A DNA stretch of 64,000 nt from Marinicella marina (GTDB taxonomy: Bacteria; Pseudomonadota; Gammaproteobacteria; Xanthomonadales; Marinicellaceae): NCBI RefSeq assembly GCF_030065545.1, contig NZ_JASJNC010000005.1, positions 62,001-126,000 of the forward strand, given 5' to 3'. The position numbers and the translations under genes are program-made. Positions 29,425 to 37,997 of the stretch are shown here, piece after piece; position 1 is the stretch's first letter; the number at the start of each line of letters is the position of its first letter. The notes under the pieces were generated by a model. That model was given only the letters and a program-made list of their open reading frames with translations. It was not told where the DNA came from and ran no database searches.

Positions 29425-29543
29425 GTTTTTTAGCTTGTTTTTGATTTTTTTTAAATAAATTGTGGCTTTAGTGTGTTTACTCTACAACTGATTATTACTA
29501 TACCCACATCATCAATAAAACACAACTTACATGAGGTGTAACC

Positions 29544-29939
29544 ATGAATACAAAACAAATTAAAGAATCAGCAAAAAATGCAGTATTGGCCGGATTGGGT
29601 GTTGTTTCAATCGCACAGAAAGAAGCCACTAAAGTTTATGACCAAACAGCCAAGAAAACCAACAAGTTTTACGACACTTTAGTTAAAGAAGGTAAAACAT
29701 TAGAGAAGAAGTCAAAAAAATCAGTTGACCAAATCACTAACAAAGCTGAAAGCAGAATCAACAAGTACCGTGAGTTGGCTTCTAAGCAATTCAACAAAAT
29801 CGAAAACGTTTTCGAATCTAAAGTTGAAGTTGCACTGAACAAGTTGGACATTCCTACTTCTGATGACTTGAATGGTCTGAGCAAACGCGTAGACACGTTG
29901 ATCAAAGAAATCAAAAAGATTGATAAAAAAGCTGCCTAA
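29544..29939 (+). CDS. phasin family protein (polyhydroxyalkanoate granule-associated, PhaF/PhaI-like)
   Basis: Small, highly basic helical protein of 131 residues. The N-terminal K-N-A-V-L-A-G-L-G-V-V-S-I-A-Q-K-E segment and the C-terminal L-N-K-L-D-I-P-T-S-D-D-L-N-G-L-S-K-R pattern are those of Pseudomonas-type phasins, which coat polyhydroxyalkanoate granules; a Lys-rich amphipathic coiled coil lies between. No PHA synthase, depolymerase or phaD lies in this window, so granule binding is assumed from the family. AGGTG about six bases before the ATG is a good ribosome site. It is a single gene with its own terminator. Confidence 0.8.
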   Translation: MNTKQIKESAKNAVLAGLGVVSIAQKEATKVYDQTAKKTNKFYDTLVKEGKTLEKKSKKSVDQITNKAESRINKYRELASKQFNKIENVFESKVEVALNKLDIPTSDDLNGLSKRVDTLIKEIKKIDKKAA

Positions 29940-29981
29940 TTAGCGCTTAATCAATCGCGAGTTTTGAACCTCGTCCCCCAG

Positions 29982-30010
29982 CAGCAGCCAAGGAAGGTTG
30001 CTGTTTTTGT
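29982..30010 (+). terminator. rho-independent terminator of the phasin gene
   Basis: CAGCAGCC (29982-29989) pairs with GGTTGCTG (29996-30003), one G-T pair, loop of six, followed by TTTTTG. Confidence 0.8.
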
Positions 30011-30140
30011 TTGTGCATCATATATAACTAAACCCTGCCATTGAAAATTACCATTCACCCACCCATCCAGAACTGGTTTGCTAGCTGAGTGCAGAGCCCA
30101 CTTAACAGCAGTAAAGGTTCGTTATTTTAGATGAATTGAA

Positions 30141-30623
30141 TCAGAACAGTGCTTGCTTTGAGACAATCACGCCATTGTTGTCGCTGTAAAGCCAGTTGCC
30201 AGATTCGATGGTTTGGCCGGCAAAAGTCACTGCTAGATTTAAATCGCCGAACCCACGCTTCTCAGTTTTGACTGGAATGGTATTCACGGCCTTGACGCCT
30301 AGGTCCAAAGCGGCTATTTCATCACAATCTCGAATACAACCATAAATCAGTAGACCAGACCAACCATTTTTCATGGCGTTTTCAGCTATCATATCGCCCA
30401 GCAATGCACGGCGTAAAGAGCCGCCGCCATCAACCACCATAACGCGTTGCTTGCCGGGTTCTGCGGCCAATTGTTTGACCAAGGAATTGTCTTCATGGCA
30501 TTTGATGGTGATGACTTCGCCACAAAAAGCAGTGCGTCCACCATAATTGGTAAAAATAGGATCTAAAACCTTAACTTCATTGGGGTGGTCGTCGCAAAGA
30601 TCAGGGGTTGAGAAGTTTGACAT
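30141..30623 (-). CDS. rraA: RraA family protein (RNase E regulator / HMG-type aldolase)
   Basis: 160-residue protein of the RraA fold. In E. coli RraA binds and inhibits RNase E; relatives are 4-hydroxy-4-methyl-2-oxoglutarate or oxaloacetate-cleaving aldolases. Visible blocks are L-C-D-x-x-x near the start, V-V-D-G-G-G-S-L-R-R-A-L-L-G-D near residue 80, and G-C-I-R-D-C-D-E-I (G-x-x-R-D of the active site) near 115. The G-x-x-R-D pair is also kept in true RraA, so sequence alone does not settle regulator versus aldolase. It is a lone gene between phasin and the IscA-like gene. Confidence 0.88.
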   Translation of the reverse strand: MSNFSTPDLCDDHPNEVKVLDPIFTNYGGRTAFCGEVITIKCHEDNSLVKQLAAEPGKQRVMVVDGGGSLRRALLGDMIAENAMKNGWSGLLIYGCIRDCDEIAALDLGVKAVNTIPVKTEKRGFGDLNLAVTFAGQTIESGNWLYSDNNGVIVSKQALF

Positions 30624-30804
30624 GTTGGTTCACAAAACCATCATTGTACCTCGCCATAATTATCAGGTACAGGTGGTAAAAAGTAAAAATCATGTCTCAG
30701 TGCCATTGGTGCACCCATCACTTGGGTCACAGGAGAGGCCAATTCTCCCTTGAAAAAAAATAAAACCACGCCATAATAACCTTGATTAACATACTGAGTA
30801 TTTC

Positions 30805-31131
30805 ATGTCTTTACAACTGACCCAACAAGCAGCTGACAGGATCCTGCATTTTTTAACGCTTGATGATGATGCCGTTGGTTTTCGTGTATCAGTTAAGAAA
30901 ATGGGCTGTTCTGGTTGGGGTTATGACGTGGAATTGGCGCATCAAGTCAAAGGTGATGAAATCACCATGGAAGACAAAGGTGTCACCCTGATCGTGCCAC
31001 AAAGTGCGCTTGATAAAGTCGAAGGTACGGTGATTGATTATGAAAAACAAGGCATCAATCAAATTTTCGTCTATAAAAACCCCAATGCCACGGGCTCTTG
31101 CGGCTGCGGTGAAAGTTTCACCACCAATTGA
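30805..31131 (+). CDS. iron-sulfur cluster assembly protein, IscA/SufA-like
   Basis: A-type Fe-S carrier of 108 residues. The three expected cysteines are present: one in the K-M-G-C-S-G-W-G-Y segment and two in the C-terminal S-C-G-C-G-E-S-F (C-G-C-G). It would pass iron or [2Fe-2S]/[4Fe-4S] clusters to target enzymes. It is not next to other isc or suf genes, so it is an isolated carrier, possibly a stand-alone SufA or IscA homologue. The stop is three bases from the end of the convergent pilin gene. Confidence 0.88.
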   Translation: MSLQLTQQAADRILHFLTLDDDAVGFRVSVKKMGCSGWGYDVELAHQVKGDEITMEDKGVTLIVPQSALDKVEGTVIDYEKQGINQIFVYKNPNATGSCGCGESFTTN

Positions 31132-31134
31132 CCA

Positions 31135-31659
31135 TTAACCACAGCTTGATATGGCTTGGCTGATTCTGGGCCTGCCAGCATTGTTGATGATGATGGCTTT
31201 GCCATAGTCTGACCCACGGTTGTCACAAAATCTGATGGTTAAATTGGTTCCTGCCGCAAAACCCACCTGATTAAAGCGGATGTGCTGTCGATAGATCGAG
31301 GATTTGGCCTCTAAGCCTGCAGTCATGTTGTTTTCATTCAGTAACATCTGATCACCATGATCAAACCTTCTGTTGCGGTTCTTATCAATGAAAACCATCC
31401 ATCCAAGATGCCATTGGCTGTCACCATCACATTCATTGAAACTGTTTGTGGCACATAAGATGACATGCTGATTAAGGATGATGCTTTGGTTGCGGGCAAA
31501 GCTGATAGTTGCTGCCAGTCGGTTGATTTCGCTGGTCATGGATTGCGCTTGTTTGAAGTTAAGGTAATTGGGAACTGCATAAGCACTTAAGATCGAGAGG
31601 ATACTTAATGTGATGATTAATTCAATGAATGTAAAACCTTTGTTGTGTTGTTGAAACAT
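31135..31659 (-). CDS. GspH/FimT-type pseudopilin
   Basis: Type IV pilin-like protein of 174 residues. The prepilin peptidase site is H-N-K-G-F-T-F-I-E-L, cut after Gly with the essential Glu at position +5, followed by a 20-residue hydrophobic helix (I-I-T-L-S-I-L-S-I-L-S-A-Y). The globular part fits the GspH/FimT domain, including paired cysteines (I-L-C-A-T-N-S-F-N-E-C) and a C-terminal S-S-C-G. It may be a minor pilin of type IV pili (FimT/FimU) or of type II secretion. No other pilin gene is beside it. A GGAAT ribosome site precedes the ATG. Confidence 0.85.
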   Translation of the reverse strand: MFQQHNKGFTFIELIITLSILSILSAYAVPNYLNFKQAQSMTSEINRLAATISFARNQSIILNQHVILCATNSFNECDGDSQWHLGWMVFIDKNRNRRFDHGDQMLLNENNMTAGLEAKSSIYRQHIRFNQVGFAAGTNLTIRFCDNRGSDYGKAIIINNAGRPRISQAISSCG

Positions 31660-31784
31660 CAGTAATTCCTTTTATATGAACGGACCTTTGACATTATGGT
31701 CAACTGGCGCCGAGTAAACTTCAGTGAAGTTCTTAAATTTTTGTCTATTTTTTCGCACAACATGCGAGCTTCTCCTCAGCTAAA

Positions 31785-31827
31785 ATCAACCATCTCGGTT
31801 GATAAGGCTGACGGTGCGCCCTATAAT
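31785..31827 (+). promoter_or_regulatory. ssb promoter with inverted repeat over the -35
   Basis: TTGATA (31799-31804) and TATAAT (31822-31827) with a 17-base spacer form a near-consensus sigma70 promoter, predicting a start near 31834 and a 25-base leader. ATCAACC (31785-31791) and GGTTGAT (31797-31803) form a perfect 7-bp inverted repeat with a 5-base gap that covers the -35 box, so it may be an operator. Confidence 0.65.
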
Positions 31828-31858
31828 CAAACTTCATAATAACAATCAGGTAAAAAAC

Positions 31859-32329
31859 ATGGCAAGAGGTATAAATAAAGTCATTTTAGTCGGTAACCTG
31901 GGCAATGACCCAGAGGTGCGATACACCCCCGCAGGCGCGGCGGTCACCACCATATCAATAGCAACCACTGAAAGTTGGAAAGACAAGGAAGGTAACAAAC
32001 AAGAAAAAACGGAATGGCACCGAGTGGTGTTTTTCAGCCGTTTGGCTGAAATTGCTGGCGAGTACCTGAAAAAAGGCAGCCAGGTTTACATCGAAGGTAA
32101 ACTGCGAACCAACAAATGGCAGGATCAAAACGGTCAAGACCGCTACACCACTGAAGTGCTGGCCAACGAAATGCAAATGCTCGGTGGTCGTGCCGGTGAT
32201 TCGAGTCAAGGCGGTTTCGGCGGTGGCGGCATGCCATCAGCACCCAGACCGAATAACAACAACAAGCCACAGCAAAACCAAAATCAACAACCTAATTTTG
32301 ATGATTTTGATGATGAAATTCCCTTCTGA
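31859..32329 (+). CDS. ssb: single-stranded DNA-binding protein
   Basis: Binds single-stranded DNA as a tetramer in replication, repair and recombination. The ATG at 31859 (156 residues) is chosen over an open frame from 31799 because that region is the promoter and because the protein then starts in the family way ([15 protein letters not shown]). The OB fold ends near residue 112 ([11 protein letters not shown]). A Gly, Pro, Asn and Gln-rich linker leads to the acidic tip D-F-D-D-E-I-P-F, which docks repair and replication partners. A terminator follows. Confidence 0.96.
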   Translation: MARGINKVILVGNLGNDPEVRYTPAGAAVTTISIATTESWKDKEGNKQEKTEWHRVVFFSRLAEIAGEYLKKGSQVYIEGKLRTNKWQDQNGQDRYTTEVLANEMQMLGGRAGDSSQGGFGGGGMPSAPRPNNNNKPQQNQNQQPNFDDFDDEIPF

Positions 32330-32354
32330 TTTTAATTCAGTATTTGTACATTAT

Positions 32355-32387
32355 TAAAAAAGCCTCAATTAATTTGAGGTTTTTTTG
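32355..32387 (+). terminator. rho-independent terminator of ssb
   Basis: CCTCAA (32363-32368) pairs with TTGAGG (32374-32379) around a five-base loop, preceded by an A run and followed by seven T. Confidence 0.85.
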
Positions 32388-32450
32388 GTTTTGGTGTCAT
32401 GAATTTTTTTCGTTCAACGTAATTAGATACATCAGAACGGAGAAAATACC

Positions 32451-34406
32451 ATGAAAAATTTAAAAGTCGTAACGTTGATTGTGGGCTTGTTTTTGGCCAG
32501 TTGGACGCAGGCTGCCACCTTGTATGTGGGTGTGGGCGCACAATGTAATGCCTCTAATCACTACGATAATTTGGCTTTGGCTTTATTAGAGGCGGCTGTT
32601 AACGGTTCTCAAAACGATGAAATCAGGTTGACCAATACAGTCAACTACATCGGTGGTGCCGACGGCGATAATGTGCTGACTGATTTTAACCCAGCCAACC
32701 GCGGTGAATTGACCATTGTAGGGGGGTTCGCCAATTGTAACTCAGTTAGCAGCAGCGGAATCACCAGTATCGGTGGCAGTGTTGGAGCGGTTTTTGATCT
32801 CATTGGCCAGTCTGTTGTGACTTTACGCAATTTACAATTAACAGGTTCACAAAACCGCGGTTTGGTAGTTCGAGAGGGCTCATCAGTTTTCCTGGAATCC
32901 AGTGATGTATCAACCAATGTCGCGGGCATTCGAGTTCTAGGTGGTGGTTATGTCTCGGTTGATGAATTCAGTTCGATTTCAAGTAATGGCGATCTTGATG
33001 ACATTCCCAAAGGCGGCGGAATTTGGTGTTTTGAGAATAATTCAGTGGTTAACGTGGCTGGTTCTGTGGCTAATAACCAAGCCGTAGAGGGTGGTAACAT
33101 TCATGTTGAAAGTGGTTGTTCAGTGATTTTAGAAGCTGGTGCTGAAATCAAAGGTGACCGATTTGGTGGCTTTACCTACAGTGCTCAATTTGGCGGTGGC
33201 ATCATGATCAATGACGGTGGTGAATTATTTGCCGGCGGTGGCATGGAGCGGGTGTTAATCACCGATCACAGGGCTGTTCTTGATGGTGGTGGGATTTATG
33301 TTCGTGGCACAGGCAGGGCCACATTAATTAATACCTACATAGCAGGCAATGTTACAGAGCGAGACGGTGCTGGTCTTTTTGCTATTGATGGGGGAACTGT
33401 TACCGAGCAAGTCTTAATGGACAGGGCGAATACATGCCCAAACCTAATCAGTTGTTCAGAATTTGAAAATAACACGTTTACAAACAATGTGGTGCACATT
33501 GAAAATTCTAAAGTAAGAATCCAACGAACACTGTTTGATCGCAATCAGTATTTTTTTAACACATTTGATTTCAACGGACTGGTCACTGTGATTCAAGGAG
33601 GCGTGTTACAAATGAGTCACAGTAACATGATAAATAATGAAGCCCATTTTTTGATTGAAAACTTTTCCAACTCTGAACTTTCACATATTACTGCTGTTGA
33701 TAACTACACCAATGGTGAGTCTGGCGGGATTGAAGATTCATTTGTGTGGTTTTCAAGTTTAGGCAATCTGCGTTTTGAAAACTCCATATTTCAAGATACT
33801 CAGGGTGGCATGAATGCCCCAACCACCTCGCCAAATATTTCTGGTAAATGTAACTTGATTGACAACAGCAATGACTGGCCAGTGGGTTCATTCACCATCG
33901 GCACAGCCATGTTCAATAATGTGCCAGGCGGTGATGCCAGACAATTGGCCAGCTCAGATGGGGTGGATATGTGCCAACAAGACACTTTTGCATGGAGCAT
34001 CGATCGTGACATCGAATATCAAGTTTCCCCAGTCAATGAGGCCACCAACCCCCAAGGCGATCCCGGTGAGTCAGGCGGTTTATATGATGCAGGCTTTGAT
34101 GAAGTTTATGACAACATAGGCGATGATGAATTTTTGTTGACGGTACAAAAAGAGGGCTCAGGTGAGGGTTTTGTCATCAGTGACCCGTTAGGGATTTCTT
34201 GTGGTTCAGATTGTACTGAAGTGGTTTTCAATGGCACCTTGGTAACGCTGAGCGCCACAGCCACAGGCAACAGCGAATTCATTGGCTGGCGCAGTTGTCC
34301 TTTAGTCAATGGCAGCAATGAATGCTTGATCAGTGTCACCGAAAGTACCACGGTATTCGCTGAATTTCAGCCAGATGATTTAATCTTTAGTGACAACTTT
34401 GAGTGA
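32451..34406 (+). CDS. secreted parallel beta-helix protein with C-terminal InlB-type repeat and IFxxxFE tail
   Basis: Exported protein of 651 residues. A Sec signal peptide is clear (M-K-N-L-K, hydrophobic core, cut after W-T-Q-A). Residues of roughly 50-420 contain short Gly/Asn-rich turns with V-x-L-x-x-V spacing (for example G-G-G-I-W, G-G-G-I-M-I, D-G-G-G-I-Y-V) typical of a right-handed parallel beta-helix. Near residues 560-640 lies a domain like the divergent InlB B-repeat (S-C-G-S-D-C-T-E-V-V and F-I-G-W-R-S-C). The protein ends in D-L-I-F-S-D-N-F-E, a tail nearly matched by the secreted protein at 49483-51276. The role is unknown; surface attachment or sugar binding is possible. Confidence 0.75.
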   Translation: MKNLKVVTLIVGLFLASWTQAATLYVGVGAQCNASNHYDNLALALLEAAVNGSQNDEIRLTNTVNYIGGADGDNVLTDFNPANRGELTIVGGFANCNSVSSSGITSIGGSVGAVFDLIGQSVVTLRNLQLTGSQNRGLVVREGSSVFLESSDVSTNVAGIRVLGGGYVSVDEFSSISSNGDLDDIPKGGGIWCFENNSVVNVAGSVANNQAVEGGNIHVESGCSVILEAGAEIKGDRFGGFTYSAQFGGGIMINDGGELFAGGGMERVLITDHRAVLDGGGIYVRGTGRATLINTYIAGNVTERDGAGLFAIDGGTVTEQVLMDRANTCPNLISCSEFENNTFTNNVVHIENSKVRIQRTLFDRNQYFFNTFDFNGLVTVIQGGVLQMSHSNMINNEAHFLIENFSNSELSHITAVDNYTNGESGGIEDSFVWFSSLGNLRFENSIFQDTQGGMNAPTTSPNISGKCNLIDNSNDWPVGSFTIGTAMFNNVPGGDARQLASSDGVDMCQQDTFAWSIDRDIEYQVSPVNEATNPQGDPGESGGLYDAGFDEVYDNIGDDEFLLTVQKEGSGEGFVISDPLGISCGSDCTEVVFNGTLVTLSATATGNSEFIGWRSCPLVNGSNECLISVTESTTVFAEFQPDDLIFSDNFE

Positions 34407-34439
34407 ATAACAACTTAATTTTATGTCAAGGTGCATTGA

Positions 34440-37265
34440 TCAATTGCCATTGAGCTCTTTCAGTCTATTTTGAGTTTTATCGTAGTTGAGGCCATGCACC
34501 TTGAGGGTGTCGCTGACTTTTGTAATCAATGCTTTTGCTGCTGATATCTCTTGCATTTCAATCAGTAAAGTTGCACGTTCAAGTTCGGCATTTAAGTAGA
34601 GTTCATCAGTTGCGCTGTAGATTGATGACAGGTATTGGGTCCATTGTTCTAAAAATTGTTTAGCGGCCTCATAATCTTGCAAAGCAAAATGGCTTTTACC
34701 AATCAAGTAAAGTGATCTGGCATGGTTGTTTTTGTTACCTTCGGTCCAGTTGTTGATGTGATTGAGGTTATGTATCAGTGCCTTTTGATGATCATTGGCC
34801 ATAAAATACACACGGCCCAAAATACTTTCTGAATGGTTGACTAAGTCTGCATTTTCAGCAAAGTGTTGTTGCATCAAGCTGAAATTTTCGAGCGCATGAG
34901 ACACCGCTTTTTCATACATACCTGATTGACCGTAAGTCAGAGCCAAGGCCATTTTTGTATACAATGTGGTGCGGCTGGTGAGGCCGTATTGTTGTTTTTC
35001 ATATGCATAAATTTCCTCCAGAACAGGCAGTGCTTCATGTGGCCGATTGTTGGCATTGAGAATCACTGCCAGATTGGCTTTGGCATCCATCGCCTCTGGA
35101 TGCAGCGGTGAAAATATTTCAGTTAACATTTCAGCCGCTGCGCTGAGTTGATTGATTGCTGGTTCAGCCGCTCCCAGATAATGGTGAACCACGCCTTGGT
35201 TGCTCAATGCTTGGGCCAAGCCCTCACTGCTGTCACCATAGCGTTCACGGTATATGGATTCACTTATTTTTGCACTTGCCAATGCTTCTTTCAATTCACC
35301 ATCAAGACGTTGAAATACCGATAAGGCGTTGTAGCCCAGTCCCACATACGGATGCGTGTCGCCTAAGATCTTTTTATAAGTTTCGATGTTTTGTGCAGTG
35401 AGGTTTTTGGCATCAGCGTAGCGACCAGCGATGTCTAGGTACTGGACCAAATCACTGTTTAGGCCCAAATTAAAAACATTGGTATCAGGCAGTGGATGTG
35501 ATTGTTTCAATGCTTCAATGATTTTAATTGATTCTTCCGCTTCCCCTTTGAGGTAATACATTTCTGCCAATAGGGTTCGATTTTTTAAATAATGTTCTGA
35601 GGTGTCATTCATTTCCTGCAGATGGTCATACAGCGCAAAAGCCTCTTGGTGTTTGCCTGCTTGCGATAATAGATTGATTTTAATGCGTAAAAATTCGGCC
35701 TGAAGAATGACACCAAAACCACTGATGTTGGTACGATTTATCAGTTCGTTGACTTGTTCAATTTCACCGGCATGGAAAAGAAATTCAGCCAATCTGACTG
35801 TGGCCGATGGTTCATTGGGTTTGAGAGACAAAGCCTGTTCAATCAAAGCCACTGCCTCGGGGTAGAACCCCAACTTACCATGGGCAATGGCCAGTGACTC
35901 ATACAATTCAAATTTAATTTGATCGTCCATGTCATCATCTTGATTGATTTTGCTGGCGGCAATGCGTAATAACTCTTGACCAGAAATATCAATGCCTTGA
36001 GCTGTATTGGGGTCGGTGATGCTGAAGGAATTGAGCATGAATTGTTTCACTGCCTGGGCTTTTTTCGCTTCAAGTTTGATGGCTTTGTTTTGGACACTCA
36101 GTGCAATTACTGCAACAAGCAGTGTCAAACTCAAGGCCAAAGATGTGGTGAACAATGCCGTTCGTCGTTCGGCAAAGCGGCGCAAACGATACCACCACGT
36201 ATCTGGTGTGGCAGTGACTGGTTTTTGTGCCAGCCAATCATTCAAGTCTTCTTCAAAGGCATTCATGCTGCGGTAGCGTGATTCTGGTGCAGTTTTCAAT
36301 GCTTTTGTGAGGACATTGATTAAATCTTGGTCGGTCAAATGCTGTTGCAGTAAATGCCTGACATGAGATTCATCCTCGGAACATGATTTAAGCATGCGAT
36401 TGCGCGGAAACGGTAGGCTGGCTGTCAATAACTGCACCGCCACAGCCGCCAGCGAATAGATGTCAGAAGTCACATCGACCCGTTCAGAATTGATTTGTTC
36501 GGGTGCTGCGAAAGAGGGTGTCAGCGCCAGAAGGGTGTCCTTGGCTTGGTTGCTTTTATCAGTTTCGGGCGCAATCAATTTAGCGATGCCAAAATCCAGC
36601 AATTTGACGTGTCCATTCGGATTAACCATCAGGTTCGAGGGTTTGATGTCTCGATGAATAATCAAATGATTATGGGCATGTTGCAATGCTTGGGCTGCCT
36701 GTATGACCAGTTTGATGACGGCTTTGGCTTTGAGTTTGTTTTTGCTCACATATTCATCAATACTCAAACCCTCATCAAGCAGTTCCATGACCAAAAACGC
36801 AGCTCCCTCTGGGGTGCTTTGGCCGTGGTGAAAGTCAACGATGTGTGGATGCGAAAGGTCAGCCAAAATGTCTTGTTCTGCTTTGAATTTAGCTAAGATA
36901 AGTGGTGATTGATTGGCGATGTTAAAAATTTTTATGGCCACTGGCTTTTGACTTTCGCTGTCAGTCCGTTTGGCCTTAAAAACCAACGACATGCCGCCCG
37001 TTCCAATTTGTTGGACCAATTCATAACCACCAAGCTGCATGCCGGCACGCCATTGGTTGTTCATGGATTGATTGAAATGCTGCGCCACCTTCTGATCAAA
37101 AAACTCGCTGGACTGTTCGCTGTTGGTAATCAGGCTTTTGACCAGATTGAGTACTTCATGATCCAAATCATCGTAGGTGTTCAGTTGTGACATGGCTTCA
37201 TCAATGGTCATGTCTGCCAGTGCTTCATAGATTTGATTGGCTTGTTTTAGTTTTTCAAGTTTCAT
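34440..37265 (-). CDS. transmembrane Ser/Thr protein kinase with C-terminal TPR domain
   Basis: Hanks-type kinase of 941 residues. After a helical ~80-residue N-terminal segment comes the kinase domain (about residues 80-350): glycine loop I-G-T-G-G-M-S-L-V-F-K-A, V-A-I-K-I with the ATP lysine, the catalytic loop H-R-D-I-K-P-S-N-L, and metal-binding D-F-G-I-A. A membrane helix follows (L-F-T-T-S-L-A-L-S-L-T-L-L-V-A-V-I-A near 375-395), then over 500 residues of TPR helices that would be periplasmic. It overlaps the upstream sigma factor gene by 11 bp. Such pairs are known: PknS with EcfK in Xanthomonas citri and PknT with EcfP in Vibrio parahaemolyticus. Confidence 0.9.
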   Translation of the reverse strand: MKLEKLKQANQIYEALADMTIDEAMSQLNTYDDLDHEVLNLVKSLITNSEQSSEFFDQKVAQHFNQSMNNQWRAGMQLGGYELVQQIGTGGMSLVFKAKRTDSESQKPVAIKIFNIANQSPLILAKFKAEQDILADLSHPHIVDFHHGQSTPEGAAFLVMELLDEGLSIDEYVSKNKLKAKAVIKLVIQAAQALQHAHNHLIIHRDIKPSNLMVNPNGHVKLLDFGIAKLIAPETDKSNQAKDTLLALTPSFAAPEQINSERVDVTSDIYSLAAVAVQLLTASLPFPRNRMLKSCSEDESHVRHLLQQHLTDQDLINVLTKALKTAPESRYRSMNAFEEDLNDWLAQKPVTATPDTWWYRLRRFAERRTALFTTSLALSLTLLVAVIALSVQNKAIKLEAKKAQAVKQFMLNSFSITDPNTAQGIDISGQELLRIAASKINQDDDMDDQIKFELYESLAIAHGKLGFYPEAVALIEQALSLKPNEPSATVRLAEFLFHAGEIEQVNELINRTNISGFGVILQAEFLRIKINLLSQAGKHQEAFALYDHLQEMNDTSEHYLKNRTLLAEMYYLKGEAEESIKIIEALKQSHPLPDTNVFNLGLNSDLVQYLDIAGRYADAKNLTAQNIETYKKILGDTHPYVGLGYNALSVFQRLDGELKEALASAKISESIYRERYGDSSEGLAQALSNQGVVHHYLGAAEPAINQLSAAAEMLTEIFSPLHPEAMDAKANLAVILNANNRPHEALPVLEEIYAYEKQQYGLTSRTTLYTKMALALTYGQSGMYEKAVSHALENFSLMQQHFAENADLVNHSESILGRVYFMANDHQKALIHNLNHINNWTEGNKNNHARSLYLIGKSHFALQDYEAAKQFLEQWTQYLSSIYSATDELYLNAELERATLLIEMQEISAAKALITKVSDTLKVHGLNYDKTQNRLKELNGN

Positions 37266-37821
37266 GGTTTTTTTCTATCAGCGTGAGCATCAAGGCTTTG
37301 ACTTGGGTCCATTGGCGAATGATTTGTCGCTCTGACAAATCAAAAATTTCAGCCAATTCCTTGAAAGTAAAATTGAACAAAACTTTTTGTTGGAACAACT
37401 CAGCCAAATGGGGCTTGATTTCAGCCAGCGTATCAATCAAACGATCAATTTCAAGCAAGTCAGTCTCAATATTCGGCATCCCTATGAGTTGAGACAGCTG
37501 ATCATAATTTAATTGGCCTTGTCTTTTTTGCCGGTTTTTGGCTCTGATTTGATCAATCATGAATCGGCGCATGGCTTTGGCCAGATAATTCAGTAAGTGT
37601 CTGCGGTCTTGGTGTTGAATCGATTCTGCTTGCACCAGCTTGATGTAGCATTCATGTGCCAAGACGGTGGCACTGATGGTTTGGTTGTTGTGTAGTTGTG
37701 ACAGTTGGTGATTGGCAATGGCTTTGATGTCGTTGTATAGCAACTCATAAACTTGATTAATCTGAGCTTTATCATCAGGCTTTAGTTGTTGTAATAAGAT
37801 TGTTATTTGACCCGTTTGCAT
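37255..37821 (-). CDS. ECF-type RNA polymerase sigma factor, ECF43-like
   Basis: Sigma-70 family factor of about 188 residues with regions 2 and 4 only. The frame is open to 37908; the ATG at 37821 gives the usual length. Region 2 shows H-E-C-Y-I-K-L-V-Q and the -10 recognition segment M-R-R-F-M-I-D-Q-I-R-A-K-N-R; region 4 shows L-F-N-F-T-F-K-E-L-A-E-I-F-D-L-S-E-R. In place of the usual acidic D-A-E-D of region 2.2 it has I-S-A-T-V-L-A-H-E. In ECF43 factors phosphorylation of a threonine here by the partner kinase supplies the missing charge; T52 (codon 37666-37668) is the candidate. Translation is coupled to the kinase gene. Confidence 0.85.
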   Translation of the reverse strand: MQTGQITILLQQLKPDDKAQINQVYELLYNDIKAIANHQLSQLHNNQTISATVLAHECYIKLVQAESIQHQDRRHLLNYLAKAMRRFMIDQIRAKNRQKRQGQLNYDQLSQLIGMPNIETDLLEIDRLIDTLAEIKPHLAELFQQKVLFNFTFKELAEIFDLSERQIIRQWTQVKALMLTLIEKNHET

Positions 37822-37997
37822 ACATTGATTGTAACTGAAGTTAAATATTAAGCCCAGTTGTTGCATGCATGGTGCTGTCTGAATGAATAAAAATGTGAAA
37901 CGACACACGAATGTCTTGTTGACATGCCTTTGTTAATTCTAGAACCTCTGCGTCTGCTCATGGTCTATAGTAAGAACATGGGCTTTGGAGTCACAAT

